From Paracoccus spongiarum (GTDB lineage: Bacteria; Pseudomonadota; Alphaproteobacteria; Rhodobacterales; Rhodobacteraceae), in the NCBI RefSeq assembly GCF_030732095.1, contig NZ_JAVAMQ010000026.1:1-37934 (forward strand): a stretch of DNA of 37,934 bases, given 5' to 3'. The notes below the pieces were generated by a model. It saw only the letters and a program-made list of their open reading frames with translations, did not search any database and was not told where the DNA came from. Positions 23,842 to 34,705 of this stretch are shown here, in pieces. Position numbers and translations under genes: made by a program. Each line of letters opens with the position of its first letter. Position 1 is the stretch's first letter.

Positions 23842-26660
23842 GGCCCAAGCTCCTCTTCGACGCGCAGCCGGTCCAGCAGCGCCGGCACATGCACCTGATC
23901 GGATTTGTAGTTCCCGGTCAGGACATACATGACGACGTTGATGCCGAACCTGAAGGCCAGTTCGCGCTGGCGCTCGCCCTCCCAGCCGCGCCCGATCGGA
24001 TAGACCGGATAGCCGTTCGCGTCGATCGCCCAGGCCTCGGCCCAGCTGTTGCCGCCGATCAGCACCGGGCTGACCCCGTCATTCAACTGCCGGAAGGGCA
24101 CGCCCTCGGCGGCGGCGGCGCCGGCGGGCGGCGCCTCGATCCAGACCGGGTTGCCCTGCCAGCGGCCCGGAAACGCGTCCAGCAGGTAGAAGGTGCGGGT
24201 CAGGACGTGATCCTCGGGGATCGGCGCCAGCGGCGGCACCTCCAGCGGCGCGGCCAGGCGGCGCAGCGCCGCGGACATGTCGGGGCCGCCCACGCCGGCG
24301 AGGTCGCCGTCGCGGGTGTCGAACAGGATCATCCCGCCCGAGCGCAGGAAATGGTTCAACCGCAGATAGGCCTGCGGCGAGGGCGCCGGCTGGTCCTCGG
24401 TCACCGGCCAGTAGAGAAGCGTCAGCACCGCAAGATCGTCGCGGTCGAGGTCGATCGCGACCGGCCTGCCCGGCTCGACCGAGGTGCGCTGGCGCAGCGC
24501 CAGCGACAGCCCGGTCAGCCCCTCCTGCGACACCTCGTCCACCGCCTCGTCGCCGGTCAGCACATAGGCCAGCGCCACCTCGTCGGCGGCGCGGATCAGT
24601 TCGGGGTTGATCGCGGCCTCGCCGTCCGCCGGCTGCGCGCCCTGCCCCTGCTGCGCCCCGCCCCCCTGCTGCGCCCACGCGGCGGGCGGCGGCACCAGCA
24701 GCAGCGCGCCCAGCAGCAGCGCCGCGGCCACGCGGCCGCCCCGCGCCACGGCCGCCGATCCCAGCGAGTCCAGCACCAGGATCAGCGCGGCCGCCGCCAG
24801 CAGCCAGCCCTTGAGGTCGCGGCCAGGCGTCTCGGCCCGGCGTTCGACCCGCGCGCCCGACCACTCGGCCAGCGCGACCGGTCCGCCCCCGGCATTCAGC
24901 GCGACCCGGCGTTCGCCCGCCGCATAGATGCCCGCCGGCCGGCCCGGTCCGGGGCCCTGCGCCAGATCGGCGGCGGGCACCGGGGCCAGGTCCTCGGCCG
25001 GGGCGGCGCGGCCGAAACCGTCCAGCACGGTCTGCGGGGTCCAGAAGGGCTGCTCGCGGTCGTCGGCGCGTTCCGCGGTCTCGGTCAGCCGGGCGGTGGC
25101 GACCAGCCGGTCAAGCATCTCGACGAACAGCCCCGACAGCGGCAGGTTCGACCATTCGGCGTTGGCGGTCACATGGACCAGCACGATCTGGCCCTCGCCG
25201 CGGCGGTCGCGGGTAATCAGCGGCGTGTTGTCCGACAGCGCGGCGATGGTGCGTCCGGCCAGTTCCGGCGCGGGCTGCGCCATCAGCTGTGCCCGCACGG
25301 CGACATCCGCGGGGGCGGTGAGCCCGGCAAAGATGCCGTCGCCGGCAAAGGGCGCCAGACCGCGCGGGTCGCCCCAGCTCAGCGCGCCGCCGATGTCGCG
25401 CCCGCCCTGCCGCAGGATCACCGGCAGCAGCGGCTCGTCGATCAGCCGGTCGAAGCCGGCCATGCGCGGCCCGGCAAAGCGGATCAGCAGCCCGCCGGCC
25501 TCGACCCAGTCGGCCAGTTCGCCGGCTTCGGCCATCTCGACCTGATCGACGAGGATGACGACATCGGGCGCGGTGTCCAGCACATCGCCCAGTCCGCCCT
25601 CGACCAGATCGGCGCCGGGCGCCAGCGCGCGGCGCAGGTAATGCAGCGGCGACAGCAATTGCTGGCCCTCGGCCTGGCGGTCGGCATCGCCCACCAGCCC
25701 GACCTTGCGCCGCCGCACCCGGTCGTCGGCCAGCACCACGGCGCCGGCATGGCTGTCGCCCTCGACCTGGAAGCGGGTGATGCGGTTGCGCAGCTCGGGC
25801 GGCAGGTCGATGGCGACGGGCCGGGTGGTGATCCCGCCGGCGCCGGTCGCCGCGCCGGGCGCCAGCCGCGCCAGTTCGCGCGACACGCCCTGCGGGTCGG
25901 GGCCGATGGCGAGGATGGCGGGCGCGTCCTGCCCCGCCGCCTCGCCGGTGGCGGCCAGCATCAGCGCCGGTGCCTCGCCCTCGACCAGGCCCAGCATCCG
26001 CAGCGGCCGCGACGGCGGCACCACCGTCACCGGCCCGCGCGCCGCCAGCGCCGCCAGCAGCGCCGCGCGGCCCGGATGATCCAGCCCGTCGGCGATCCAC
26101 AGCGTCGCCAGCGGCCCGTCGGGCATGTCTGCCAGCAGCGCGTCGGGTTCGTCTGGATAGGTGGTGGCCCAGGACACCGGCTGCGCCGCCCGCAGCCCCG
26201 CCAGCAGCGTGTCGGCCGGCGCAAGGACCAGCGGGCCGGGATCGGCGCGGCCATCGGCCAGCAGCAGCGCGGCGGGCCGGCCCTGCGCGGCGGCCTCGGC
26301 CAGCGCCCGTTCGGCGCGGCCCTGCCGGCCGGCCCAGTCTGGCGCCGCGGCCCAGCCCGCATCCAGCACCACCAGCAGGGGGCCGCTGGCGGGGACCTGC
26401 AAGACCGGCTTCCAGACCGGCCCCGCAAAGGCCAGGATCAGCGCCGCGATCGCCGCCAGCCGCAGCAGCAACAGCCACCACGGCGTGCGCCGCGCCACCG
26501 GGACACGGTCGGCCAGCCCCAGCAGCAGCGCGACACCCGGAAAGGCCACCCGGCGCGGGGCCGGCGGCATCGCCCGCAGGATCAGCCACAGCACCGGCAG
26601 CGCGATCAGCGCGGCCAGCAGCCAGGGCGCGGCAAAGCCAATGGGACCCAGGACCAGCAT
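23838..26660 (-). CDS. BatA-domain / DUF4159 membrane protein
   Basis: This large membrane protein has 940 residues. It opens with a BatA-type N-terminus: a helix in AAPWLLAALIALPVLWLILR, the PPAPRRVAFPGVALL segment and a second helix in WWLLLLRLAAIAALILAFAG. A VWA-like or amidotransferase-like middle follows, with a hydrophobic pair at about 640-690 (LLAAAALILVLDSLG and VAAALLLGALLLVPPPAAWA). A C-terminal DUF4159 domain (about 725-930) includes LRSGGMILFDTRDGD and HVLTRTFYLLDAFPG. It starts with an ATG that overlaps the DUF58 stop by one base. It lies in the classical alphaproteobacterial order moxR-DUF58-DUF4159-VWA protein. Function is not established; an envelope or periplasmic role is inferred. 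Confidence 0.85.
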   Translation of the reverse strand: MLVLGPIGFAAPWLLAALIALPVLWLILRAMPPAPRRVAFPGVALLLGLADRVPVARRTPWWLLLLRLAAIAALILAFAGPVWKPVLQVPASGPLLVVLDAGWAAAPDWAGRQGRAERALAEAAAQGRPAALLLADGRADPGPLVLAPADTLLAGLRAAQPVSWATTYPDEPDALLADMPDGPLATLWIADGLDHPGRAALLAALAARGPVTVVPPSRPLRMLGLVEGEAPALMLAATGEAAGQDAPAILAIGPDPQGVSRELARLAPGAATGAGGITTRPVAIDLPPELRNRITRFQVEGDSHAGAVVLADDRVRRRKVGLVGDADRQAEGQQLLSPLHYLRRALAPGADLVEGGLGDVLDTAPDVVILVDQVEMAEAGELADWVEAGGLLIRFAGPRMAGFDRLIDEPLLPVILRQGGRDIGGALSWGDPRGLAPFAGDGIFAGLTAPADVAVRAQLMAQPAPELAGRTIAALSDNTPLITRDRRGEGQIVLVHVTANAEWSNLPLSGLFVEMLDRLVATARLTETAERADDREQPFWTPQTVLDGFGRAAPAEDLAPVPAADLAQGPGPGRPAGIYAAGERRVALNAGGGPVALAEWSGARVERRAETPGRDLKGWLLAAAALILVLDSLGSAAVARGGRVAAALLLGALLLVPPPAAWAQQGGGAQQGQGAQPADGEAAINPELIRAADEVALAYVLTGDEAVDEVSQEGLTGLSLALRQRTSVEPGRPVAIDLDRDDLAVLTLLYWPVTEDQPAPSPQAYLRLNHFLRSGGMILFDTRDGDLAGVGGPDMSAALRRLAAPLEVPPLAPIPEDHVLTRTFYLLDAFPGRWQGNPVWIEAPPAGAAAAEGVPFRQLNDGVSPVLIGGNSWAEAWAIDANGYPVYPIGRGWEGERQRELAFRFGINVVMYVLTGNYKSDQVHVPALLDRLRVEEELGP

Positions 26661-27529
26661 CAGCCCCCCAGCACGCGGTGCAGCCAGCCCAGCGCCACGG
26701 CGGGCGCGTGGTCGGTCGCGTGATGGCCGAAATGCCAGCCGGCGCCCTGCGCCCGGTCGCGCAGCCAGTCGCGGCGCGCCGCCAGCCGGTCCAGATAGGC
26801 CTGCCGCAGCCCCGCCGCGTCGCGGCTGTCATGGCGCAGCGCCCCGCTGACCGAGCGGAAATCGACCGCGCCGGCATAGGGGAAATTCTCCTCGTCGGGG
26901 TCCAGCACCTGCATCAGCACGCCGGTCACGCCCATGGACGCCGCCCGCGCCAGCAGCACCGCCACCCAGTCCGGGTCGGTCAGGAAATCCGACAGGATCA
27001 CCAGCCGCTGATGGGGCCGCAGCGCCTGCGCCTCGGGGGCGTCGCCATCGCCCGCCCCGGCCTGCGCGGCCAGCAGCCCCTGCGCCAGCCGCTCGGCCTG
27101 CGCACGGCCGGCGCGCGGCGGCTGGCCCAGCAGCCCGACCTTCTCGCCGCCGCGCAGCAGCACCATGCCCAGCGCCAGCGCCAGCAGCTGCGCCCGCGCG
27201 CCCTTGGCGGGCCGGTCGGGCGCGCCCGCATAGCCCATGCCCTGCCCGGCCGAGACCCACAGCCCGACCGCCTGCGCCGTCTGCGCCTCGCGGTCGCGCA
27301 CGAATTGCGCATCCGACCGGGCCGAGCGGCGCCAGTCGATGCTGCGGGCGCTGTCGCCCTGGCTGGCGGGACGGTATTGCCAGAAATCCTCGCCCGGCCC
27401 GGCCCGGCGCAGGCCATGCGCGCCCGGCGCCACCACGGCGGCCAGCCGCTCGGCCGACAGGATCAGGCCGGGCAGATGGGCGCTGGCGCTTTCGGCGCGG
27501 GCCCGAAGGTCGGCGGCGCCTGGCGTCAA
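26660..27529 (-). CDS. DUF58 domain protein
   Basis: This 289-residue DUF58 protein is the standard partner of MoxR AAA+ ATPases, with a VWA-like core. The family motif is clear at GEDFWQYRPASQGDSARSID followed by WRRSARSD. The downstream LVILSDFLTDPDW is the VWA-like Asp region. There is no ATG near the proper N-terminus; the best start is a TTG at 27529 with GAGGG 7 nt upstream, 7 nt beyond the moxR stop. It overlaps the next gene by one base. Its precise role is unknown; DUF58 proteins are thought to be clients or adaptors of MoxR. Confidence 0.87.
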   Translation of the reverse strand: MTPGAADLRARAESASAHLPGLILSAERLAAVVAPGAHGLRRAGPGEDFWQYRPASQGDSARSIDWRRSARSDAQFVRDREAQTAQAVGLWVSAGQGMGYAGAPDRPAKGARAQLLALALGMVLLRGGEKVGLLGQPPRAGRAQAERLAQGLLAAQAGAGDGDAPEAQALRPHQRLVILSDFLTDPDWVAVLLARAASMGVTGVLMQVLDPDEENFPYAGAVDFRSVSGALRHDSRDAAGLRQAYLDRLAARRDWLRDRAQGAGWHFGHHATDHAPAVALGWLHRVLGG

Positions 27530-27536
27530 GATGCCC

Positions 27537-28544
<1,008 letters not shown>

Positions 28545-28560
28545 GACAACGCCCTTCTGC

Positions 28561-28577
28561 TGCTCTAAGGCAGAGCA
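28561..28577. promoter_or_regulatory. Inverted repeat in moxR/DUF1285 divergent promoter region
   Basis: TGCTCT (28561-28566) and AGAGCA (28572-28577) form a perfect 6-bp inverted repeat with a 5-nt spacer in the 64-nt gap between two divergent genes. It may be an operator controlling one or both genes. No regulator can be assigned. Confidence 0.35.
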
Positions 28578-28608
28578 TAGGCAAGACATCACGGGGCGAC
28601 CACACAGA

Positions 28609-29157
28609 ATGCCGGATCACAGTGACAATAGCGTGAGTGCCGACAGCATCGCCGCCGCCGCCGGCAAGGCCGCGCAGGGCGGCGGGCTGCCGCCGGTGCA
28701 TCTGTGGAACCCGCCCTTCTGCGGCGATCTGGACATCGAGATCCGCGCCGACGGCACCTGGTTCTACCAGGGCACGCCGATCGGGCGGCCGGCGATGGTG
28801 CGGCTGTTCTCGACCATCCTCAAGCGCGAGGGCGACCGCTTCTTCCTCGTCACCCCGGCCGAGAAGGTCGGCATCCGGGTCGAGGACGCGCCCTTCGTGG
28901 CCACCGACGCCGACATCGCGCCCGACCGCATCACCTTCACCACCAATGTCGGCGACCGGGTGGTGGCGGGCGAGGGCCACGCCATCATCCTGCGCGGCAG
29001 CCCTACCGAGCCGCGCCCCTATGTGCATGTGCGCGCCGGGCTCGAGGCGCTGATCGACCGCAAGACCTTCTACCGGCTGGCCGCGGCCGCCACCGACGGT
29101 CCCGAGGGCCGCGCCGGTGTGCGCTCCGGCGGCCGGTTCTTCCCGCTGGAGGCGTGA
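28609..29157 (+). CDS. DUF1285 domain protein
   Basis: This conserved proteobacterial protein of 182 residues and unknown function (DUF1285) is predicted cytoplasmic, with no signal peptide or membrane helix. Family landmarks include PPVHLWNPPFCGDLDIEI at the N-terminus, DGTWFYQGTPIGRPAMVRLF and YVHVRAGLEALIDRKTFYRL. The first about 25 residues are a low-complexity extension. The ATG at 28609 begins 64 nt from the divergent moxR start. The hydroxypyruvate isomerase gene follows after 6 nt, so they are co-transcribed. Confidence 0.88.
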   Translation: MPDHSDNSVSADSIAAAAGKAAQGGGLPPVHLWNPPFCGDLDIEIRADGTWFYQGTPIGRPAMVRLFSTILKREGDRFFLVTPAEKVGIRVEDAPFVATDADIAPDRITFTTNVGDRVVAGEGHAIILRGSPTEPRPYVHVRAGLEALIDRKTFYRLAAAATDGPEGRAGVRSGGRFFPLEA

Positions 29158-29163
29158 CCGCAG

Positions 29164-29928
29164 ATGCCGCGCTTTGCCGCCAACCTGACCATGCTGTTCA
29201 CCGAACTGCCGATGCTGGAACGCTTTGCGGCGGCGGCGGATGCGGGCTTCACCGGGGCCGAGATCCTGTTTCCCTACGACATCGCCGCCCGCGACCTGTC
29301 GCGCGCCGCAATCTCGGCCGGGCTGCAGATGGTGCTGATCAACACGCCGCCGCCGAACTGGGCGGGCGGGCCGCGCGGCTTCGCGGCGCTGCCGGGCGGC
29401 GAGGACCGCTTTCGCCACGATTTCGAACGCGCGCTGCGCTTTGCCGAGGCGCTGCGGGCGCGCCACATCCACGTCATGGCCGGCGCCGCCGAGGGTCCGC
29501 AGGCCGAGGCGACCTTCATCGCCAACCTCGCCTGGGCGGCCGAACGCGCGCCGCAGGCCAGCCTCACCATCGAGCCGATCAACCGCACCGACATGCCGGG
29601 CTATTTCCTCGCCGATTACGACCTTGCCCTGCGCGTGATCGAGGCCGTCGGCGCACCCGGTCTGGGCCTGCAATTCGACGCCTACCACGCGCAGATGATC
29701 ACCGGCGACGTGCTGGCGACCTGGGCGCGCGTGGCGGACCGGGTGCGCCATGTCCAGATTGCCGGCTGCCCCGGCCGGCACGAGCCCGAGGCCGGCCAGA
29801 TCGACTATCCGGCCTTCTTCGCGAGGCTGGACCGCGACGGCTATGGCGGCTGGGTCAGCGCCGAATACACGCCCCGCCGGCAGACCGAGGCCGGGCTGGG
29901 CTGGCTGCCGAGGCGGCAACACCCGTAA
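29164..29928 (+). CDS. hyi: Hydroxypyruvate isomerase family protein (Hyi/OtnI)
   Basis: This TIM-barrel isomerase (AP-endonuclease-2-like fold) of 254 residues interconverts hydroxypyruvate and tartronate semialdehyde, or 2-oxo-tetronate isomers in the OtnI subgroup. It starts with the typical FAANLTMLFTELPMLERF. The two catalytic glutamates are visible in LTIEPINRTDMPGYF and VSAEYTP. Metal and substrate contacts are in LQFDAYHAQMITGD and VQIAGCPGRHEP. The family length is about 255-260, so it is complete. Its neighbours do not form an obvious glyoxylate operon, so the physiological substrate remains open. Confidence 0.88.
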   Translation: MPRFAANLTMLFTELPMLERFAAAADAGFTGAEILFPYDIAARDLSRAAISAGLQMVLINTPPPNWAGGPRGFAALPGGEDRFRHDFERALRFAEALRARHIHVMAGAAEGPQAEATFIANLAWAAERAPQASLTIEPINRTDMPGYFLADYDLALRVIEAVGAPGLGLQFDAYHAQMITGDVLATWARVADRVRHVQIAGCPGRHEPEAGQIDYPAFFARLDRDGYGGWVSAEYTPRRQTEAGLGWLPRRQHP

Positions 29929-30031
29929 TTGTGAAAATGTGGGAACCGGTTCAGGATCACTTCGTTGTGACACGATGCCGCATGCAGCCCATGTGCGCGA
30001 CACAACCGATCAAGTGAGGAGCCAACCCGTC

Positions 30032-30106
30032 ATGAATTCCATCATCTACATCGTCGGCCTCGTCGTCGTCGTGCTGTTCATCCTGTCGTTCCTGGGCCTG
30101 CGCTGA
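30032..30106 (+). CDS. 24-residue single-helix membrane peptide
   Basis: This tiny open reading frame encodes MNSIIYIVGLVVVVLFILSF plus LGLR. It is one hydrophobic helix with a positive C-terminal Arg, so the N-terminus is probably outside. It has a good GAGGAG-like ribosome site at 30016-30021 and an ATG. It lies 103 nt after the isomerase gene. It ends at TGA 30104-30106, and the following coding stretch continues in the same frame immediately after the stop. It could be a small regulatory or assembly peptide for the downstream membrane protein. Coding status is supported by the start signals and the clean helix, not by homology I can prove. Confidence 0.6.
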   Translation: MNSIIYIVGLVVVVLFILSFLGLR

Positions 30107-30118
30107 GGCCACGCCGCC

Positions 30119-31228
30119 ATCACGGCGCCGCGCGGCCATGTCGACTGGCCATCCATTCTCGCTGGCGCGGCCATCGCCTGCGGCCTGTCGGTCGTCCTCA
30201 CCGGCTTCACCGCCGCGATCGGACTGGGCTCGGTCTCGGCCGAGCGCGGCGAGGGCCTGGGCACCTTCGCGCTGATCCTCGTGGGGCTGTTCGCCTTCCT
30301 GTCCATGGTGGCGATCTACGGGCTGGGCGGCTATGTCGCCGGCCGGATGCGCACCCGCACCAGCACCTCGGAAGACGAGATCGAGGCGCGTGACGGCATC
30401 CACGGCCTGACCGTCTGGGCCCTCGGCATGATCCTCAGCGGCCTTCTGGCGGCGGGCGCGGTGGGCACCGGCGTCCGCACCGTCGGCAGCGCCGCGACCA
30501 GCGCGGTCGAGGCCGCGGGCTCGGCCGTGGGCGGTGTCGCCCAGGGCACGGGTCAGCTGGCCGGCGGCATCGTCGGCGGCGTGGGCCAGATCGCGGGCGG
30601 CGCCATCAGCGGCGTGGGCCAGCTGGCCGGCGGCGTCGTGTCCGGCGCGGGCAATGCGGCCGGCGGCCAGCAGATGGGCGGCAACCCGCTGGACTATGTC
30701 ACCGACCGTCTGCTGCGCAGCGAGGCCAGCGCGCCCGACCAGTTCTCGAACGAGCAGATCCGCAGCGAGGTGCTGTCCATCCTCGGCAGCGTCCTGCGCA
30801 CCGGCGACGTTCCCGACGAGGACCTCGACGAGGACCTCGACTACCTGCGCGACGCGCTGGCCGCCCGGACCTCGCTGACCCCGGCCCAGATCGACGCGCG
30901 CGTCGAGGATGCCGTGACGCGGACCCAGGCCCTGCGCGACGAGGCGGAAAAGCGCCTGACCGACGCCCGGGCCGAGGCCGAGGAGGCGCTGGCCGCCGCC
31001 GAGGCGCAGGCGCAGAAACTGCGCGACGAGACCCAGCAGCGCGTGGACGAGGCGCAGGCCGCCGCCGTCGACGCCGCCGAGGCCGCCCGCAGCGCGGCGG
31101 TCTGGTCGGCCCTGTTCCTGGCCGTCAGCTCGCTGGTCGCGGGTCTGGCTGCCTGGATGGGCGCCATCCGTGGCGGATCGGACCGCGACGCGGGCCGCGT
31201 CTGGACCGGACTGACCCGTCGCCGCTGA
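30119..31228 (+). CDS. Glycine-repeat membrane protein with coiled coil; no canonical start
   Basis: This unknown membrane protein has about 369 residues if read from 30119. Helices are visible at VDWPSILAGAAIACGLSVVL, LGTFALILVGLFAFLSMVAI and LTVWALGMILSGLLAAGAV, and at the C-terminus (AVWSALFLAVSSLVAGLAAW). Between them lie a four-copy 11-residue glycine repeat and a charged Ala/Glu coiled coil (about 260-325) with a duplicated DEDL. The HVDWPSILAGAAIA block resembles the start of alphaproteobacterial membrane proteins of this layout and clearly belongs to the gene. The first ATG/GTG/TTG in frame is GTG 30281, inside the second helix. The true start must lie in 30107-30158; ATC 30119 is a placeholder, and an uncommon start codon or a sequence error is possible. 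Confidence 0.65.
   Translation: MTAPRGHVDWPSILAGAAIACGLSVVLTGFTAAIGLGSVSAERGEGLGTFALILVGLFAFLSMVAIYGLGGYVAGRMRTRTSTSEDEIEARDGIHGLTVWALGMILSGLLAAGAVGTGVRTVGSAATSAVEAAGSAVGGVAQGTGQLAGGIVGGVGQIAGGAISGVGQLAGGVVSGAGNAAGGQQMGGNPLDYVTDRLLRSEASAPDQFSNEQIRSEVLSILGSVLRTGDVPDEDLDEDLDYLRDALAARTSLTPAQIDARVEDAVTRTQALRDEAEKRLTDARAEAEEALAAAEAQAQKLRDETQQRVDEAQAAAVDAAEAARSAAVWSALFLAVSSLVAGLAAWMGAIRGGSDRDAGRVWTGLTRRR
30545..30676 (+). repeat. 33-bp degenerate tandem repeat, four copies
   Basis: Four in-frame units begin at 30545, 30578, 30611 and 30644. The first three encode GTGQLAGGIVG, GVGQIAGGAIS and GVGQLAGGVVS; the fourth is diverged (GAGNAAGGQQM). The period is 11 residues, compatible with glycine-zipper-like membrane or amphipathic packing. 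Confidence 0.8.
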
Positions 31229-31282
31229 AACGGGCCGGGCCGGCATACCGCCCACCCGCTCCGAAGGACATCCCGATCTGCC

Positions 31283-31312
31283 CTGCCCCCCGGCCCCGCG
31301 CCGGGGGGGCAG
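31283..31312 (+). terminator. GC-rich stem-loop after the membrane protein
   Basis: CTGCCCCCCGGC (31283-31294) pairs with GCCGGGGGGGCAG (31300-31312) with one bulged G and a 5-nt loop, 55 nt after the stop at 31228. Only a short GTTT follows, so termination may be factor-assisted or partial. Confidence 0.6.
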
Positions 31313-31450
31313 GCGTTTGACGCATCCGGCAGAGGCCGCCCCCACCGCCCTTCCGCGGCGCGCCTGCGGCGCCGCGCGGGCGGGCATTTGCGGTCTGGCC
31401 TTTGCGGGCCGTATCCGCTAGGGCAGCCGCGAGCACCAAAGAAGGCCACC

Positions 31451-33271
<1,821 letters not shown>

Positions 33272-33599
33272 GCGGGACGTTTCCGTTATAATGCAAGGCA
33301 AAAACACGGCGGTTTTCCCTACCTGACGAATTGTTCCAGTTCGCCTCGGGCGACGGCTGTGCTAGCGTCGGCAAACGAAGATCAATTCGGGGGCTTCTGC
33401 CCATGACCCTGCATCCGCGCAGGTCCGAACCGCGAATCGCCGGGCCGACCGCCTCGGTGCCGGTTCCCTTGCATGCGATGCCGCGCTGTCTGCCCGCCGC
33501 AGCGTGCGCCGCGCTGGCGGTCCCCGGCCAGATGGCCGCATCGGGTCCCGGCCCGGGGTCGGGTCCGGCGCAGGGCTCCCGACGCAGGAAGGAACTGCC
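33272..33599. other. Intergenic region between typA and the TetR-like gene
   Basis: No gene is convincing here. A perfect TATAAT lies at 33287-33292, without a good -35. A short AAAAC/GTTTT hairpin (33301-33316) could be a weak terminator for typA. TTCGCC (33340-33345) and TAGCGT (33363-33368) are spaced by 17 bp, a possible promoter for the TetR-like gene. All three are tentative. Confidence 0.35.
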
Positions 33600-34307
33600 A
33601 TGTCCGCTGGTGCACCCGCCGGCCTCGCCGCATCGGTCCACCATGCCCTGCTGTCGGAGCAGCAGGCGATGAGCAAGCACCAGCGCAGCACTGACGGGCT
33701 GGGAATCCACGGCCGGACCCTTGTCGCCGCGCTGGACATCATGGAGGAAACCCAGGCCACCGTGCCCAGCCTCGCGCGCATCGCCGAGGCGGTCGAGGTG
33801 CCGCTGGCCGATCTTCAGCGCATCTTTCCCAGCAATCAGGCGGTGCTGGTCGCCGCCGCCGAACAGGCGCTGGTGCGGCTGATGGACAGCTGCGTGAAGG
33901 CGGTGGTCAAGGTCGATCCCGAGGATGCCGTGGCCCAGTTCTGCGCGCTGGGCGATGCCTATATCGACTGGGCCGACACGCATCGTTCCCAGTTCCGGCT
34001 GCTGTCGGACGAACGCCTGCTGGACACGCTGAACACGCCGCAGCTGCGCCGCTACCTGAATTCGCTGACCGAACTGATGTCGCGGATGCTGGAACGGGCC
34101 CGCGATGCCGGCAACCTCGCGCCCGAGGAGAACATTCCCCTGATGGTGCTGTCCTCGCGCACCTTCGCCTATGGCGTCGCGCGCATGGTGATCGATCAGC
34201 GGATGGGGGAATGGTATCCCGAACTTCCGCCCGTGGACGCGGCCAAGATGGTGCTGCGCGATTTCGTGCGCCGGATCGCCCGCGGCTCGATCCGCCGGGC
34301 GCGCTGA
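33600..34307 (+). CDS. TetR/AcrR-like transcriptional regulator
   Basis: This likely DNA-binding regulator has 235 residues. The N-terminal part has a TetR-type helix-turn-helix: [20 protein letters not shown] leads into [20 protein letters not shown] and [11 protein letters not shown], where the usual YxxFxxKxxL is replaced by IFPSNQAVL. The C-terminal ligand domain (about 95-220) has the [19 protein letters not shown] segment typical of the WHG-type TetR C-terminal domain. The ATG at 33600 has an AGGAAGGA site. It precedes ahcY by about 400 nt on the same strand, but a regulatory link is only a guess. Confidence 0.78.
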   Translation: MSAGAPAGLAASVHHALLSEQQAMSKHQRSTDGLGIHGRTLVAALDIMEETQATVPSLARIAEAVEVPLADLQRIFPSNQAVLVAAAEQALVRLMDSCVKAVVKVDPEDAVAQFCALGDAYIDWADTHRSQFRLLSDERLLDTLNTPQLRRYLNSLTELMSRMLERARDAGNLAPEENIPLMVLSSRTFAYGVARMVIDQRMGEWYPELPPVDAAKMVLRDFVRRIARGSIRRAR

Positions 34308-34705
34308 GGCCCCGGCAGCCGACGCACCCCTTCGCCCCCCCGCACCCGGCTTTCGGGCGACCGGACCCCGCCTTCGGCCTCCGGGCACCCGGCCGCCGGT
34401 CCTGCCGGCAAGGGATGAACATTGCGCCGCGACATGCTAGGCTGGACACCAGGTCCAGCGGCACCGGCCCCCCCGCGCCGCGACACGGGATGGAAAGGAG
34501 GTCGCGCACGGCCGCCTTTCCGGGCTGCGGCGGGTCTGGGGTTCTGCCGCAGCCTTTACCCCGCGCCAGCGTCCGGCGGCCGCGGCGCGGTCGCGCGCCA
34601 CCGTCGGGCCGCGCGTCACGGGCGCCGCGGCGTTATCGGACTTTCACCCAAACGGGTCATGCGCTATCACCTGCGCGACTTCTGACAGAAGAAAGACCCG
34701 ATCCC
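34308..34705. other. 398-nt leader region upstream of ahcY
   Basis: No credible gene is present. The region is very GC-rich with several short GC inverted repeats, such as GCCGG/CCGGC around 34390-34410. I looked for the SAM/SAH, SAM-II and SAH riboswitch cores expected in front of methyl-cycle genes and did not find any. Confidence 0.4.
34642..34670 (+). promoter_or_regulatory. Candidate promoter for ahcY-metK
   Basis: TTTCAC (34642-34647) and TATCAC (34665-34670) are separated by 17 bp, which would start the transcript about 30 nt before the GTG of ahcY. The spacer includes the short inverted repeat ACCC/GGGT. The match to consensus is moderate. Confidence 0.35.

Noticed and set aside
23889..26723. 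A 944-codon open frame on the plus strand opposite the DUF4159 gene
   Set aside because: It is antisense to a clear membrane-protein gene; the Arg/Gln/Gly-rich translation is the usual shadow in GC-rich DNA and has no domain.
34422..34685. An 87-codon plus-strand frame upstream of ahcY
   Set aside because: The Arg/Gly/Pro-rich translation has no ribosome site and no domain features; it looks like GC-rich leader DNA.
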